Under the pieces are notes generated by a model. The model had not been told where the DNA came from, did no database searches, and saw only the letters and a list, made by a program, of their open reading frames with translations. Of a stretch of DNA of 64,000 bases, positions 45,436-54,958 are shown piece by piece. Made by a program: the position numbers and the translations under genes. The first letter of the stretch is position 1. Every line of letters starts with the position of its first letter. Source of the DNA: Methylococcus mesophilus (lineage in GTDB: Bacteria > Pseudomonadota > Gammaproteobacteria > Methylococcales > Methylococcaceae); contig NZ_CP110921.1 of NCBI RefSeq assembly GCF_026247885.1, forward strand, positions 2,909,001 through 2,973,000. Reading direction: 5' to 3'.

Positions 45436-46809
45436 TCAGTTCCTCGAGGCATCCCCCTGGAACATCTGCTCGATGATCGGGATCACCTTCTTGTCGAGCA
45501 GGAACATGATGACATGGTCCCCCTCCTCTATGACGGTGTCGTGATGGACTTGTATTACCTCCTGATCCCTGACCAGGGCTCCCATGACCACGCCTGGCGG
45601 AATAGGGATGCGGTCTATCGGTATGCCGATCACCTTCGATTTCCCCGGAGTTCCGTGCGCGACCGCTTCGAGCGCTTCAGCGGCACCGTGGCGCAGCGAA
45701 TGGACCTGGACCACGTCGCCTTTGCGGATATGACGAAGCAGGGCACCTATGGTGGATTGCTGCGGCGAAATGACCAGATCGATCTGGTTGGGATCTACGA
45801 TATCCGCGTAGGCGGCTTTGTTGACCAGGCTGATGACGCGTCGTGCACCCAGCCGCTTGGCCAGCATCGCGGAGAGGATGTTGGCCTCGTCGTCGTTGGT
45901 GATGGCGCAGAAAATATCGGTGTTTTCGATGTTTTCGCTCAACAGCAGTTCCTTGTCGGAGGCGTCTCCCAGCAACACGACGGTATTGGTCAGGTCTCCC
46001 GCGATCTTCTTGGCGCGGTCGGCGTTCTTCTCGATGACCTTGACCTGATATCGTTGCTCCAACGCCTGCGCCACCCGCTTGCCGACATGCCCGCCCCCCG
46101 CGAACATGAGCCGCTTGTAGGGCTTGTCGAGCTCACGCAGCTCACTCATCACATCGCTGATTTCCTCGGATGAGGCCATAAAGAACACTTCGTCGCCGTG
46201 TTCTATCGTCTGCCGCCCGTTCGGGATGATCGGGCGAGCATTGCGGAAAATGGCGGCGATCCGGGCATGGACATTCGGCATGTGCTGATGAAGCTCGCGG
46301 ATTTCCCGGCCGACCAAGGGGCCTCCCGTCAGCGCCCGGACCGACACCAGCCGGACCCGCCCTTCGGAGAAATCCAGAACTTGGGAGGCGCCTGGATACT
46401 GCAGCAGCCGTTCAATCATCTGGGTGACGATCTGCTCGGGACTGATGACCACGTCTATGGGCAGGCCTTCCTTCGAGAATATCTCCGGATAGCTCAGGTA
46501 TTCGATGGCGCGCACCCGCGCTATCTTTTTCGGGATGTTGAACAGGGTGTGCGAGATATGGCAGGCCAGCATGTTGGTTTCATCATCGCTGGTCACCGCG
46601 ATGAGCATGTCGGTGTCGTCGGCGCCCGCGCGCTTCAGTACCGTGGGATGCGCCGCATTACCCTGTACGGTGCCGATGTCGAAGCGGTCGTGCAACTCCC
46701 GCAAGACACTGGTCTGTTTGTCGACGACTACGATGTCGTTATCCTCGCTGCAAAGGCTGGCAAGTACGCTCGTGCCGACCTGGCCGGCACCCAGGATAAT
46801 GATCTTCAT
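45436..46809 (-). CDS. trkA: Trk system potassium uptake protein TrkA
   Basis: Peripheral NAD(H)-binding regulator of Trk potassium channels. The 457-aa product has two RCK halves, each with a Rossmann motif (IILGAGQVGTSVLASL at residue 3 and MFAGGGHVGKRVAQAL near residue 235) and a TrkA-C domain. Length equals E. coli TrkA. It overlaps ntrX by one base (TGATG). In many Gammaproteobacteria trkA directly follows rsmB; here DUF4390-ntrY-ntrX lies between. Confidence 0.95.
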   Translation of the reverse strand: MKIIILGAGQVGTSVLASLCSEDNDIVVVDKQTSVLRELHDRFDIGTVQGNAAHPTVLKRAGADDTDMLIAVTSDDETNMLACHISHTLFNIPKKIARVRAIEYLSYPEIFSKEGLPIDVVISPEQIVTQMIERLLQYPGASQVLDFSEGRVRLVSVRALTGGPLVGREIRELHQHMPNVHARIAAIFRNARPIIPNGRQTIEHGDEVFFMASSEEISDVMSELRELDKPYKRLMFAGGGHVGKRVAQALEQRYQVKVIEKNADRAKKIAGDLTNTVVLLGDASDKELLLSENIENTDIFCAITNDDEANILSAMLAKRLGARRVISLVNKAAYADIVDPNQIDLVISPQQSTIGALLRHIRKGDVVQVHSLRHGAAEALEAVAHGTPGKSKVIGIPIDRIPIPPGVVMGALVRDQEVIQVHHDTVIEEGDHVIMFLLDKKVIPIIEQMFQGDASRN

Positions 46810-48176
46810 CAGCGCTTGTCTTTGAATTTGATGCCCAAGGCGTTGAGCTTTCGATACAAATGCGTACGTTCCAGGCCGATAGCCTGGGATAGCCGGGCAA
46901 CGCTGCCGCCGTATTTGTCCAGATGGTATTCGAGATAAGTCTTCTCGAAGCGTTCGCGGGCCTCCTTCAGAGGAAGCTCGAAAAAGTCGGATTTGCCTTC
47001 CGCTCTAAGCGTGTCGGTCGTGCCGCCGAGTATAGATTTGACCTCGTCCAGTGAGACATCTTCGCCGCTGCCCAGAATCAAGAGCCGCTGGACCAAGTTT
47101 TTCAGCTCCCGGATGTTGCCGTTCCAGGCGTAGTGACGTAAGAAATTCTGTACCGACACCGGAAAGCGCCGGAACGGGAGCTTTTCCCGGCTGGCGAAAT
47201 AGTCAACATAAAAGCGGAGCAATTCCGGGACGTCCTCGCTGTGTTCTCGAAGCGGCGGAATTTTGAGCGTCACAGCATTCAGCAAATAAAACAGTTCCCG
47301 GCGGAAAAGTCCGGCGCGGACTGCATCGTCCAGGGGCACATGCGTCGATGCGACCAGACGGAAATCCGTGTGGATGGGTTCGGTTCCACCGACGCGGTAA
47401 AACGCACCGGTCTCCAACGCTCCCAGGAGGCGCACTTGGGTTTCCGGCTCGAGATCGGAGACGTCCTCGAGAAAAAGCGTGCCTCCATGTGCTTGTTCCA
47501 GCAATCCCCTGCGGATTTTGCCGTTGTTTTCGCTGCCGAAGAATTCGATGGCAGAGGCCGCAGGCGAAATGGTGCCGGCGGCAACTTCCAGGAAAGGCCC
47601 TGAGCGGCGCGAGCTATGGGTATGCAGGTACCGTGCGGCGGTTTCCTTGCCGCTGCCCGCCTCTCCAACCAGCAGGACGCGTGCGTCATGCTGCGCCAGG
47701 CGCTTGATCTGCTCCCGCAGCAGCTCCATCGTAGCGCTCTTGCCGATCAGCTCCACCGCCGCCATTTCGGCGATGCGTCTCGTCCCCACCGTTTCGCGCC
47801 TCAGCCGGACCGATTCCAGTGCCCGCTCCACGGTAATCAGAAGTTTCGCCATCGAGATGGGTTTCTCCAGCACGTCGTGGGCGCCAAGGCGGGTGGCCTC
47901 AATGGCGGTTTCCACCGTGGCGTGTCCGGACATCATGATCACGGGGCAGTCTATCGCTCCGCTTTCCAGCCATTCCCGGAGCAGCGAAATGCCGTCCTCG
48001 TCCGGCATCCAGATATCCAGCAGGACCAGGTCCGGCCGATGGTCCCTGACGGCCTGGCGGGCAGCGGCCCCATTTTCGGCGGAAACCACGGTGTAGCCTT
48101 CGTCGGTGAGGATGTCCTGCACCAGTCCGCGAATGTCGGGCTCGTCATCGACGACCAATATGCAGCCTTGATTCAT
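46809..48176 (-). CDS. ntrX: NtrX-like response regulator with AAA+ and Fis domains
   Basis: Response regulator partner of the NtrY-like kinase. The 455-aa product has a receiver domain with Asp54 (LVLLDIWMPDEDG) and Lys at the end of strand 5 (VLEKPIS). A sigma-54-activator type AAA+ domain follows with Walker A GEAGSGKE, and then a Fis-type helix-turn-helix (RLSQAIGLERTHLYRKL). The GAFTGA loop that contacts sigma-54 is missing: the place reads FFGSENNGKIRRGLLEQA. Walker B is LFLEDV instead of LFLDEI. It may therefore work without activating sigma-54 polymerase. Confidence 0.9.
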   Translation of the reverse strand: MNQGCILVVDDEPDIRGLVQDILTDEGYTVVSAENGAAARQAVRDHRPDLVLLDIWMPDEDGISLLREWLESGAIDCPVIMMSGHATVETAIEATRLGAHDVLEKPISMAKLLITVERALESVRLRRETVGTRRIAEMAAVELIGKSATMELLREQIKRLAQHDARVLLVGEAGSGKETAARYLHTHSSRRSGPFLEVAAGTISPAASAIEFFGSENNGKIRRGLLEQAHGGTLFLEDVSDLEPETQVRLLGALETGAFYRVGGTEPIHTDFRLVASTHVPLDDAVRAGLFRRELFYLLNAVTLKIPPLREHSEDVPELLRFYVDYFASREKLPFRRFPVSVQNFLRHYAWNGNIRELKNLVQRLLILGSGEDVSLDEVKSILGGTTDTLRAEGKSDFFELPLKEARERFEKTYLEYHLDKYGGSVARLSQAIGLERTHLYRKLNALGIKFKDKR

Positions 48177-50377
48177 GATCTCGCTCCAGAGCTCCCGCCA
48201 TTCGCTTCGGCTCGCATGTCTGTGTCAGGTATCGGGAACCGGATGATGAAGCCGGCGCCCTGCTGGTGCCCGTTTTCCACGCGGATGGTCCCTCCGTGCT
48301 CCTCTATGATCTTCTTGACGATCGCAAGTCCCAGGCCGGTGCCCTTGGTCTTGGTGGTGACATAGGGTTCGAAAATCCGATCCGCCTGGTCCTTCGGAAT
48401 GCCGGGCCCGTTATCCCGGATCGTCAGTTGCACGAAGGCTTCTCCCTGGTCGACCGCCCTGCGAAGAACAAAGCACATATTACCCTGTGTGGACGGCGCC
48501 AGTGCTTCCTGTGAATTCTTGATGAGATTGTGCAGGACTTGCCGCAGTTGCAGCGGGTCGGCGGAAATTCTGGGCAGGTTCGGTTCTTCATCGATATCGA
48601 AACCGATGCCGGATTGCGGCGGGTACAAAGCCACCACCTCTTCCACGATTTCGGCCAGAGCAACCCGCCGGAGCTGGATGGTCGAAGATCTCGCGTATTC
48701 GGCGAAGGCATTTACCATGGCTTTCAGGGCTTCGACCTGCTGCACGATGGTGCGGGTCGAGCGGTCCAGGACTTCCGCGTCGCGGGCGTCGAGCCGGCTG
48801 GCGAGCTTGTGATGGAGGCGCTCGGCGGAGAGTTGGATCGGCGTGAGCGGGTTCTTGATTTCGTGGGCAAGACGCCGGGCGACCTCGCTCCACGCCGCTT
48901 GACGCTGGGCAAGGATGAGTGCAGTGACGTCGTCGAAGACCACCACGGCCCCGAGTTTTTCCCCGCTGCCATTGAACAGCGGGGTGCCATGGCAGAACAG
49001 CTCGCGCCGGCCCGTGGGGCCGACGAAGGATATCTCGCCCTGCCAGGTGCCCGTGCCCTTTTCCAACCAGCGCTCGATGCGGTCCAGCGGTTCGGCGAGG
49101 TATGGATGCTCGGCCTTGAGCCGGGAGATGGGAAGGCCCAGGTAGTCGTGAGCGGGAGCGTGCAGAATGTCGTCCACGGAACGGTTCGCGGTGAGGAGCC
49201 GGGAGGTGTTGTCGAAGCTGAGCACCCCGGAAGACAGATTGGACAGCACGGTTTCGAGATAGGTGCGCTGGCGCTCGACTTCGAGCCGCGACAGCCGGGC
49301 TTCTTCGCTGGCCTGGGCGAGCTTTTCGGTCATCGTGTTGAACGACTCGACCAGGAAGCCAAGTTCGTCTTTCGCCCGCACCGCGAGGCGCTGGCCGTAG
49401 CGGCCTTCGGCGACCGCGCGCGTGCCCTGGGCCAGCCGCCGCACCGGGGCGACGATTCGGCGGATGCTGACGAACGCAACCCAGATGGCCGCCAGGAGGC
49501 TGAGCAGCAGCACCAGCGACAGCGTGAGAATGAAAGTGTGCTTGAGGGAGCTGCGGAGGAAGCCAAGCTCCTTGTAGTGCACATAGGCCGCTTCGACCGT
49601 GCTGGCAAGTTGGGAGATTCGCAGCGGTACCGGGAACACGGCTTGCAGGAACAGGGGGTCGTCGGAGGGGACGGCCACGACGGAGCGGATCTGCAGATTG
49701 CCGTCCTGGTTGGGTTCCAGCCGGATGTAGGACTTGCCTTGCTTCACCCGGAGCAGAACCCCGGCATCCGGCAGATCGGGGAGGATGAAGCCGAGTTGGG
49801 AGCCGCCGGCCGCGATGATTCTCCCTTGCCTCGAAAACACCGTGAATTCGCCCTCTCCCAACTCGTCCCGGAGTTCGGTGAGGCGCAAGGGATATTCCAT
49901 GATCGGCGCAAGCTGCAACTTTGCCGCCGCTTGTTCGGTCTGGTGCAGCATGGTGCGCATCCGCTCGTCGAGCGCTGCCTGCCCCAGCTCCAGCGCATCC
50001 TCCATGGCCTGGTCGATGCGGACGTCGAACCAGCTGTCGATGCTCTGCTTGAGGAACTGCATGGAGTAATAGAACACGATGGATGCCGGTGCCAGGCTGA
50101 GCAGGACGAAGAGAAACGCCATGCGGGCCGTCAGATGGGAGCCGGCCGCTCGCTTGGCGAGTTGCCGGAGGAGTCCGTACACATTGACGACGACCAGCGT
50201 CAGCAGCAGGATCGAGCCGACCGAATTGATGAGGACCAGCAGCGAGTACATGCTGCCGAGCTGCGGCGAACTCTGGGTAGCGGAGCTCATCAGGTGCAGC
50301 GAGGCGACAATGGCCGTGAACAGCGCGATCACGACCAGACTGAGCGGCAGGCGGATTCTCAGTTTGCGAATGACCAT
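48173..50377 (-). CDS. ntrY: NtrY-like sensor histidine kinase
   Basis: Membrane sensor kinase of about 734 aa. N-terminal helices (three near the start, one near residue 285) frame a periplasmic or membrane sensing region. Next come a HAMP-like linker (RRLAQGTRAVAEGRYGQRL), a PAS domain, the H-box ARRLAHEIKNPLTPIQLSAERL with its His, the N-box HNLIKNSQEAL, and the G-boxes DNGPGIP and GTGLGLAIVKKI. The ATG at 50377 overlaps DUF4390 by 19 bp; a GTG at 50404 is the alternative. Overlaps ntrX by 4 bp. Confidence 0.93.
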   Translation of the reverse strand: MVIRKLRIRLPLSLVVIALFTAIVASLHLMSSATQSSPQLGSMYSLLVLINSVGSILLLTLVVVNVYGLLRQLAKRAAGSHLTARMAFLFVLLSLAPASIVFYYSMQFLKQSIDSWFDVRIDQAMEDALELGQAALDERMRTMLHQTEQAAAKLQLAPIMEYPLRLTELRDELGEGEFTVFSRQGRIIAAGGSQLGFILPDLPDAGVLLRVKQGKSYIRLEPNQDGNLQIRSVVAVPSDDPLFLQAVFPVPLRISQLASTVEAAYVHYKELGFLRSSLKHTFILTLSLVLLLSLLAAIWVAFVSIRRIVAPVRRLAQGTRAVAEGRYGQRLAVRAKDELGFLVESFNTMTEKLAQASEEARLSRLEVERQRTYLETVLSNLSSGVLSFDNTSRLLTANRSVDDILHAPAHDYLGLPISRLKAEHPYLAEPLDRIERWLEKGTGTWQGEISFVGPTGRRELFCHGTPLFNGSGEKLGAVVVFDDVTALILAQRQAAWSEVARRLAHEIKNPLTPIQLSAERLHHKLASRLDARDAEVLDRSTRTIVQQVEALKAMVNAFAEYARSSTIQLRRVALAEIVEEVVALYPPQSGIGFDIDEEPNLPRISADPLQLRQVLHNLIKNSQEALAPSTQGNMCFVLRRAVDQGEAFVQLTIRDNGPGIPKDQADRIFEPYVTTKTKGTGLGLAIVKKIIEEHGGTIRVENGHQQGAGFIIRFPIPDTDMRAEANGGSSGARS

Positions 50378-50916
50378 CGGAACCAGGGGCTGTTCAGATG
50401 CCACTGGGGGGAGAGATAGGCCGTGGGGCGCAATGGCAGTGGGAGCGATTCGATGTCCAATGTCACCGAGAGGGAGGCGCGATATTCGCCGCCGGCGAGC
50501 GTTCGAGGGGCGTCGACCGGCAGGTTTCTTATCCTGCCCAGTTCCTCGAGGAGAGCGTGCAGACTGGCGAAATTCTCGGTTACACCGGATTCCGCCCTCG
50601 TCAATTGATAGGCGCGCGCCAGGGGGTGAAAGCGTATGGTTCGCCGATGGTTTTCGGAAATCAGGGTCTCATCCCACCACCAGGGCCTGACCCGCTTAAC
50701 CCGAAGACGCATGACCAGGGTCAACGGGACGCCGTTATGCATAGCCTCGACGGCGGTCTCGCTGAAATGGTAATCGATGTCGGCATCGAGCCCCCAGGAA
50801 CGGTCCTCGTGCCGGAACAACTCGGCGCGGCGCACTATGAATCCCGCTTCGGCGCTCCAGCCTGCGATGGGGGCGAGGAGGCCGAACAGGGTCAGCCAGC
50901 CGGCAAACCTGTTCAT
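50359..50916 (-). CDS. DUF4390 exported protein
   Basis: A 185-aa protein with a signal peptide (about residues 1-21, cleavage near GWSAEA) and the DUF4390 pattern: LDADIDYHFSETAVEAMHNGVPLTLVMRLRVKR, WWWDETLISENHRRTIRFHPLARAY in pieces, and a Pro/Leu-rich end. DUF4390 genes commonly precede ntrYX in Beta- and Gammaproteobacteria, so a periplasmic accessory to the NtrY sensor is plausible; its role is unknown. It overlaps rsmB by 4 bp and ntrY by 19 bp. Confidence 0.87.
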   Translation of the reverse strand: MNRFAGWLTLFGLLAPIAGWSAEAGFIVRRAELFRHEDRSWGLDADIDYHFSETAVEAMHNGVPLTLVMRLRVKRVRPWWWDETLISENHRRTIRFHPLARAYQLTRAESGVTENFASLHALLEELGRIRNLPVDAPRTLAGGEYRASLSVTLDIESLPLPLRPTAYLSPQWHLNSPWFRWSFAN

Positions 50917-52208
50917 GTCGTCTTACGCAAACGGGCATAGAAGAAGCCGTCCATGCCGGATTCCCCTGTCAGAATCTGGCGTCCATGGCGCAAGGGGATG
51001 CCCCAGTCCGCGGTCACCCGCAGTTCGTCCACATCGCCGCGGGTCTCCAGAAAGCGGCTTATCTGCAGTTCGTTCTCGGCGCGGATGACCGAACAGGTGG
51101 CGTAGACGAGGATGCCGCCCGGTTTGAGCAGGGGCCAGGCGGCGTCGAGGATGGCAGCCTGAAGTTCATGCAGTGCGTCGAGATCGCGCGCTTCCCGTAG
51201 CAGTTTGATGTCGGGGTGGCGCCGGATGACCCCGGTCGCCGAACAGGGCGCATCGAGCAGGATGCGGTCGAAGGGGCGGCCGTCCCACCAGGATTCCGGC
51301 GAGCGGGCGTCGCCGGTGACCACCGTGGCGGACAGTCTTTCCCGCTCCAGGTTTTCGCGGATACGCGTGCACCGTTCGGCATCGATGTCCAGCGCGACGG
51401 CCTCGATGTCTCCCCGGCTGAGTTCGAGCATATGCAGCGTTTTCCCGCCGGGAGCGGCGCACATGTCCAGAATCCGTTCGCCCGGTTCGGCACCCACCAG
51501 CGGTGCCGCCAGCTGGGCTGCTTCGTCCTGGACCGACACCCGCCCCTCGGTGAAACCCGGCAATGCTTCGACCGGGACCGGCGATTCGAGAGTCAGCCCC
51601 CAGGGCGAATGGAGGCAGGGGCGGGCGGCGATGCCGGCTTCGGCCAGCCGTGCGAGGTAGCCGGTGCGGTTCTCCTGGAGTGGGTTGACGCGGATCGTCA
51701 TCGGCGGCGGTAGGTTGTTCTGCTGCACGAGAGTTTCCCACTGCTCGGGCCAGTCGGCGGCGAGCCGGTCGCGCACCCAGACGGGATGGGCGTCCCGGCT
51801 CGCGGGGTCCTGCAGGGCCCGGTTTTCCAGTTCGTCCCTGCGCCGCAGATAGTTCCGCAGAATGGCGTTGAGCAAGGGCTTCGCCCAGCTTTTCCGGCCG
51901 GCCGCCTCGACCGTTTCCGAAACCGCGGCATGAGGTTTGACGTTCATGCTGCGCAATTGGTGGAGACCGATCAGAGCGAGCAGCCGGACTTCCGGGTCGC
52001 GAATCGGTTTGGTCGCCAGTTCGCCGAGCAGGAAGTCCAGCGGCTCGAAGGCGCGAATTACGCCGTAGCACAGCGATTGCACGAACGCCCGGTCTCGCGC
52101 ATCCGTCAATGAGGAAAGACGTTTTCCCAGCGCCCAGGTCAGCGAATGCCGGTCGACGACGACATCATGAAGCGCCGCGGTAGCCAGCGTGCGGGTTTTA
52201 GCGGTCAT
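50913..52208 (-). CDS. rsmB: 16S rRNA (cytosine-967 C5)-methyltransferase RsmB
   Basis: SAM enzyme that methylates C967 of 16S rRNA. The 431-aa product has an N-terminal NusB-like RNA-binding domain. The m5C methyltransferase core follows: SAM motif ILDMCAAPGGKTLHML near residue 240, LLDAPCSATGVIRRHPD, and the catalytic Cys in YATCSVIRAENE. It overlaps fmt and DUF4390 by 4 bp each. Confidence 0.95.
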   Translation of the reverse strand: MTAKTRTLATAALHDVVVDRHSLTWALGKRLSSLTDARDRAFVQSLCYGVIRAFEPLDFLLGELATKPIRDPEVRLLALIGLHQLRSMNVKPHAAVSETVEAAGRKSWAKPLLNAILRNYLRRRDELENRALQDPASRDAHPVWVRDRLAADWPEQWETLVQQNNLPPPMTIRVNPLQENRTGYLARLAEAGIAARPCLHSPWGLTLESPVPVEALPGFTEGRVSVQDEAAQLAAPLVGAEPGERILDMCAAPGGKTLHMLELSRGDIEAVALDIDAERCTRIRENLERERLSATVVTGDARSPESWWDGRPFDRILLDAPCSATGVIRRHPDIKLLREARDLDALHELQAAILDAAWPLLKPGGILVYATCSVIRAENELQISRFLETRGDVDELRVTADWGIPLRHGRQILTGESGMDGFFYARLRKTT

Positions 52209-53131
52209 GTCCCCAGCCGTTTTCCGTCCATCGCATGAGCGTTGAGGAAGTCTGTGGCGCTCATCCGCCGCTTTCCTGGGGCCTGGATTTCAAGAATTCG
52301 CAAAGTTCCCTGCCCGCAGGCCACATCGAGGTTTTTCGCGTAGGCGACGATGGTACCGGGCGGGGCGTCCGGCGGGGTATCCAGAGCCTGCGCCGACCAG
52401 ATCCGCAGTACCGTCCCAGCCAACGTCGTTTCCGCTACCGGCCAGGGATTGAACGCGCGCACCCGGCGGCAGATAGGGGGCGCATCCTGCCGCCAGTCGA
52501 TGCGTGCCTCGGATTTTTCGATCTTCTCGGCGTAGGTGACCTGACTCTCGTCCTGGGGTTCACCGGGCAGGCGGCCGGCCGCCAGCTCGGGCAGCAATTC
52601 GATGAGCAATTCGGCCCCGAGTCCGGCGAGACGGTCATGGATGGAGGCGGCGGTATCGTCGCCGCCGATCGGGCAACTCCGTTTGCCGAGCATCGGGCCG
52701 GCGTCCAGACGCGGCTCGATGCGCATGAGAGTGACGCCGGTTTCCATATCGCCTGCGAGGATGGCGCGCTGGATCGGGGCCGCACCGCGCCAGCGGGGGA
52801 GGAGGGACGCGTGGATGTTGACGCAGCCGAATCCCGGAGTTGCCAGGATGGGCGTCGGCAGGATCAGGCCGTAGGCAACCACGACCATCAGGTCCGGCGC
52901 CAGGTCGCGCAGCCGTTCGAGTTCCTCCGGCCCTTTCAGCGACTCCGGCTGGAACACGGGAAGTCCGTGGTCGGCCGCGAGTTGCTTCACCGGGCTGAAC
53001 GAGATTTTGCGGCCGCGGCCGGCAGGCCGGTCAGGCTGAGTGTAGACGGCGCAGGGTGAATGGCCGGATGCGATCAGGGCGTGCAGGGCAGGGACGGCAA
53101 ACTCGGGCGTGCCGGCGAATACGATTCTCAT
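52205..53131 (-). CDS. fmt: Methionyl-tRNA formyltransferase
   Basis: Formylates initiator Met-tRNA with 10-formyl-THF. The 308-aa product has the N-terminus MRIVFAGTPEFAVPAL, the active-site signature CVNIHASLLPRWRGAAPIQ, and the C-terminal tRNA-binding domain. The ATG at 53131 is the family start; the frame is open further upstream without homology. It lies 80 nt after def and overlaps rsmB by 4 bp. Confidence 0.96.
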   Translation of the reverse strand: MRIVFAGTPEFAVPALHALIASGHSPCAVYTQPDRPAGRGRKISFSPVKQLAADHGLPVFQPESLKGPEELERLRDLAPDLMVVVAYGLILPTPILATPGFGCVNIHASLLPRWRGAAPIQRAILAGDMETGVTLMRIEPRLDAGPMLGKRSCPIGGDDTAASIHDRLAGLGAELLIELLPELAAGRLPGEPQDESQVTYAEKIEKSEARIDWRQDAPPICRRVRAFNPWPVAETTLAGTVLRIWSAQALDTPPDAPPGTIVAYAKNLDVACGQGTLRILEIQAPGKRRMSATDFLNAHAMDGKRLGT

Positions 53132-53211
53132 GAAGCCGTTACTACGGTGGGGCGGATGCGGCGCGCTCGCCGGAGGTGGGTGATCAGCGTCTTCGCTCCG
53201 GCTTCGGGCGG

Positions 53212-53748
53212 TCAAACGGCCGCCGCAGCGCGTGGCGCCTTGTGGATTTCCCTCAGCCGCCGCTCTTTCTGAAGTTTTTTGCGCGCCATCTGGCGCTTCA
53301 GAGCGGAAAGATGGTCGAGGAAGAGCTTGCCTTCCAGGTGGTCCATCTCGTGCTGGATGCAGACGGCCAGCAGCCCCTCCGCTGACATTTCGAAGAAATC
53401 CCCGTTGCGATCCTGGGCGCGGAAGCTGATCGACTCGGCCCGGCACACCTTTTCGAAAATCCCGGGCACCGACAGGCAGCCTTCCTCCATCTCGCCGTTC
53501 CCGCTCCTTCCGAGCAATTCCGGATTGATCAGGCACAGCGGTGCGTTCTTCTCGTCGGAAACGTCGATGACGAGAATACGCTTGTGCACGTTGACCTGGG
53601 TGGCCGCCAAGCCGACGCCGGGCGCAGCGTACATGGTCTCGAACATGTCGTCGACGGTCCTGCGCAGGGCATCGTCGAAAACTTCGACCGGCGCAGCCTT
53701 CTTGCGCAAACGTTCGTCAGGAAATTCGAGAATGGATAGAATGGTCAC
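53212..53748 (-). CDS. def: Peptide deformylase
   Basis: Metalloenzyme removing the formyl group from nascent proteins. The three motifs are present: [18 protein letters not shown] with the metal Cys, and QHEMDHLEG with the metal His pair and catalytic Glu. The GTG at 53748 has GAGG six bases upstream and gives the family N-terminus (V/M)[13 protein letters not shown], 178 aa; an ATG at 53781 would add 11 residues. It heads the def-fmt-rsmB-ntrYX-trkA operon, divergent from the LysM gene. Confidence 0.95.
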   Translation of the reverse strand: MTILSILEFPDERLRKKAAPVEVFDDALRRTVDDMFETMYAAPGVGLAATQVNVHKRILVIDVSDEKNAPLCLINPELLGRSGNGEMEEGCLSVPGIFEKVCRAESISFRAQDRNGDFFEMSAEGLLAVCIQHEMDHLEGKLFLDHLSALKRQMARKKLQKERRLREIHKAPRAAAAV

Positions 53749-53916
53749 GGTAGCCTCTTCCGCCGGGCATGCGGGAAACATAGCTGCTCAAGCATGGGGA
53801 ATTCTAACGAATTCCGCCGGGAGAATGAATCTAAAGCCTGATGCAGCGGGAAATGCATCGTCTGTGAACGGTAAGACAAGCAAACTTCACTCCAGTTTCC
53901 TCACGATGTCACGAAA

Positions 53917-54948
53917 ATGCCCATGACCGCCAGGTTCGCAGCGGGCTTGGCGCTGCTCGTCGCCTGCGCAGGGACCTTGGCGGCCGAGATCGCCCTCAAT
54001 CCGGACCATCCGGAGCGCTACCTGGTGCAGGCGAACGATACGCTTTGGGACGTTGCCTCCCGCTTTCTGCAGAGTCCGGCGCAGTGGTCGCAGGTGTGGT
54101 ACCGGAACCCGGCATTGGGTAACCCCGACCAGATTTACCCGGGCGACGTGCTCGTGCTGCGCCGGGGCGGCGGCGGGCCCAGGATCGAGCTCGAGACCGC
54201 CCCGGCCGTCCCGTTGAGTCCCGTCATCCGGGTGACGCCGCTGGTACGGGAGATTCCGGTCATTCCGGCGGACGCCATCCGGGCATTCCTGACGAGGCCT
54301 AGAATCTTGGACAGTTCCGACGTCGATGCCCTCCCTTACATCGTCGGGTTTCCGGACGAGCATATCTCCGGCGGCGCCGGTTACGGCATCTATGCGCGAG
54401 GGGTCAAAGAAGCTAAGGATAGCGTTCTGGCGGTCGTGCGTCCTGGCCCCGCCTATCGCGACGGGGCTACCGAAGAAGTGCTCGGCTATGAAGCCTTGTA
54501 TATCGGGGACGCCCAGGTCCGCAGTGCCGGCGAGCCGTCGGCGCTTCTCCTGGTCCGGGCCGAGCGGGAGGCCGTGATCGGTGACCGCCTGCTGGCCGTC
54601 GAGCCTCAAGAGCTTACGACTTCGTACACGCTTCACGCTCCGGAGAAGCCGCTCTCCGGCAGGATCATCGGTGTGCTCGATGGCGTGACCCAGATCGGGC
54701 AATACCAGGTGATCGTCCTGGACCGGGGCGGCAGGGACGGTCTGGAGGTTGGGCACGTGCTCGACATCTACCGTGAAGCGGATATGATCAAAGACTACGT
54801 CGCCGGCGGTTTCGGCAACGTCGTCGAGACGCCGCCGGACTGGTCGGGTTCGCTGGTGGTCTTCCGGCCTTTCGACCGCGTCAGTTACGCGCTGGTCATG
54901 AAGGCGGTCAAGGCGATGCACATCGGCGACATCGTGAAGTCTCCGTGA
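53917..54948 (+). CDS. Exported LysM-domain protein
   Basis: A 343-aa secreted protein with a signal peptide (about residues 1-23, ending TLAAE) and one LysM domain (about residues 36-82: YLVQANDTLWDVASRFLQ to QIYPGDVLVL), which binds peptidoglycan. The remainder is of unknown function. Such LysM proteins stand before dprA and divergent from def in many Gammaproteobacteria. Two ATGs (53917, 53923) are possible. Confidence 0.88.
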   Translation: MPMTARFAAGLALLVACAGTLAAEIALNPDHPERYLVQANDTLWDVASRFLQSPAQWSQVWYRNPALGNPDQIYPGDVLVLRRGGGGPRIELETAPAVPLSPVIRVTPLVREIPVIPADAIRAFLTRPRILDSSDVDALPYIVGFPDEHISGGAGYGIYARGVKEAKDSVLAVVRPGPAYRDGATEEVLGYEALYIGDAQVRSAGEPSALLLVRAEREAVIGDRLLAVEPQELTTSYTLHAPEKPLSGRIIGVLDGVTQIGQYQVIVLDRGGRDGLEVGHVLDIYREADMIKDYVAGGFGNVVETPPDWSGSLVVFRPFDRVSYALVMKAVKAMHIGDIVKSP

Positions 54949-54958
54949 TGTCCGGCCG

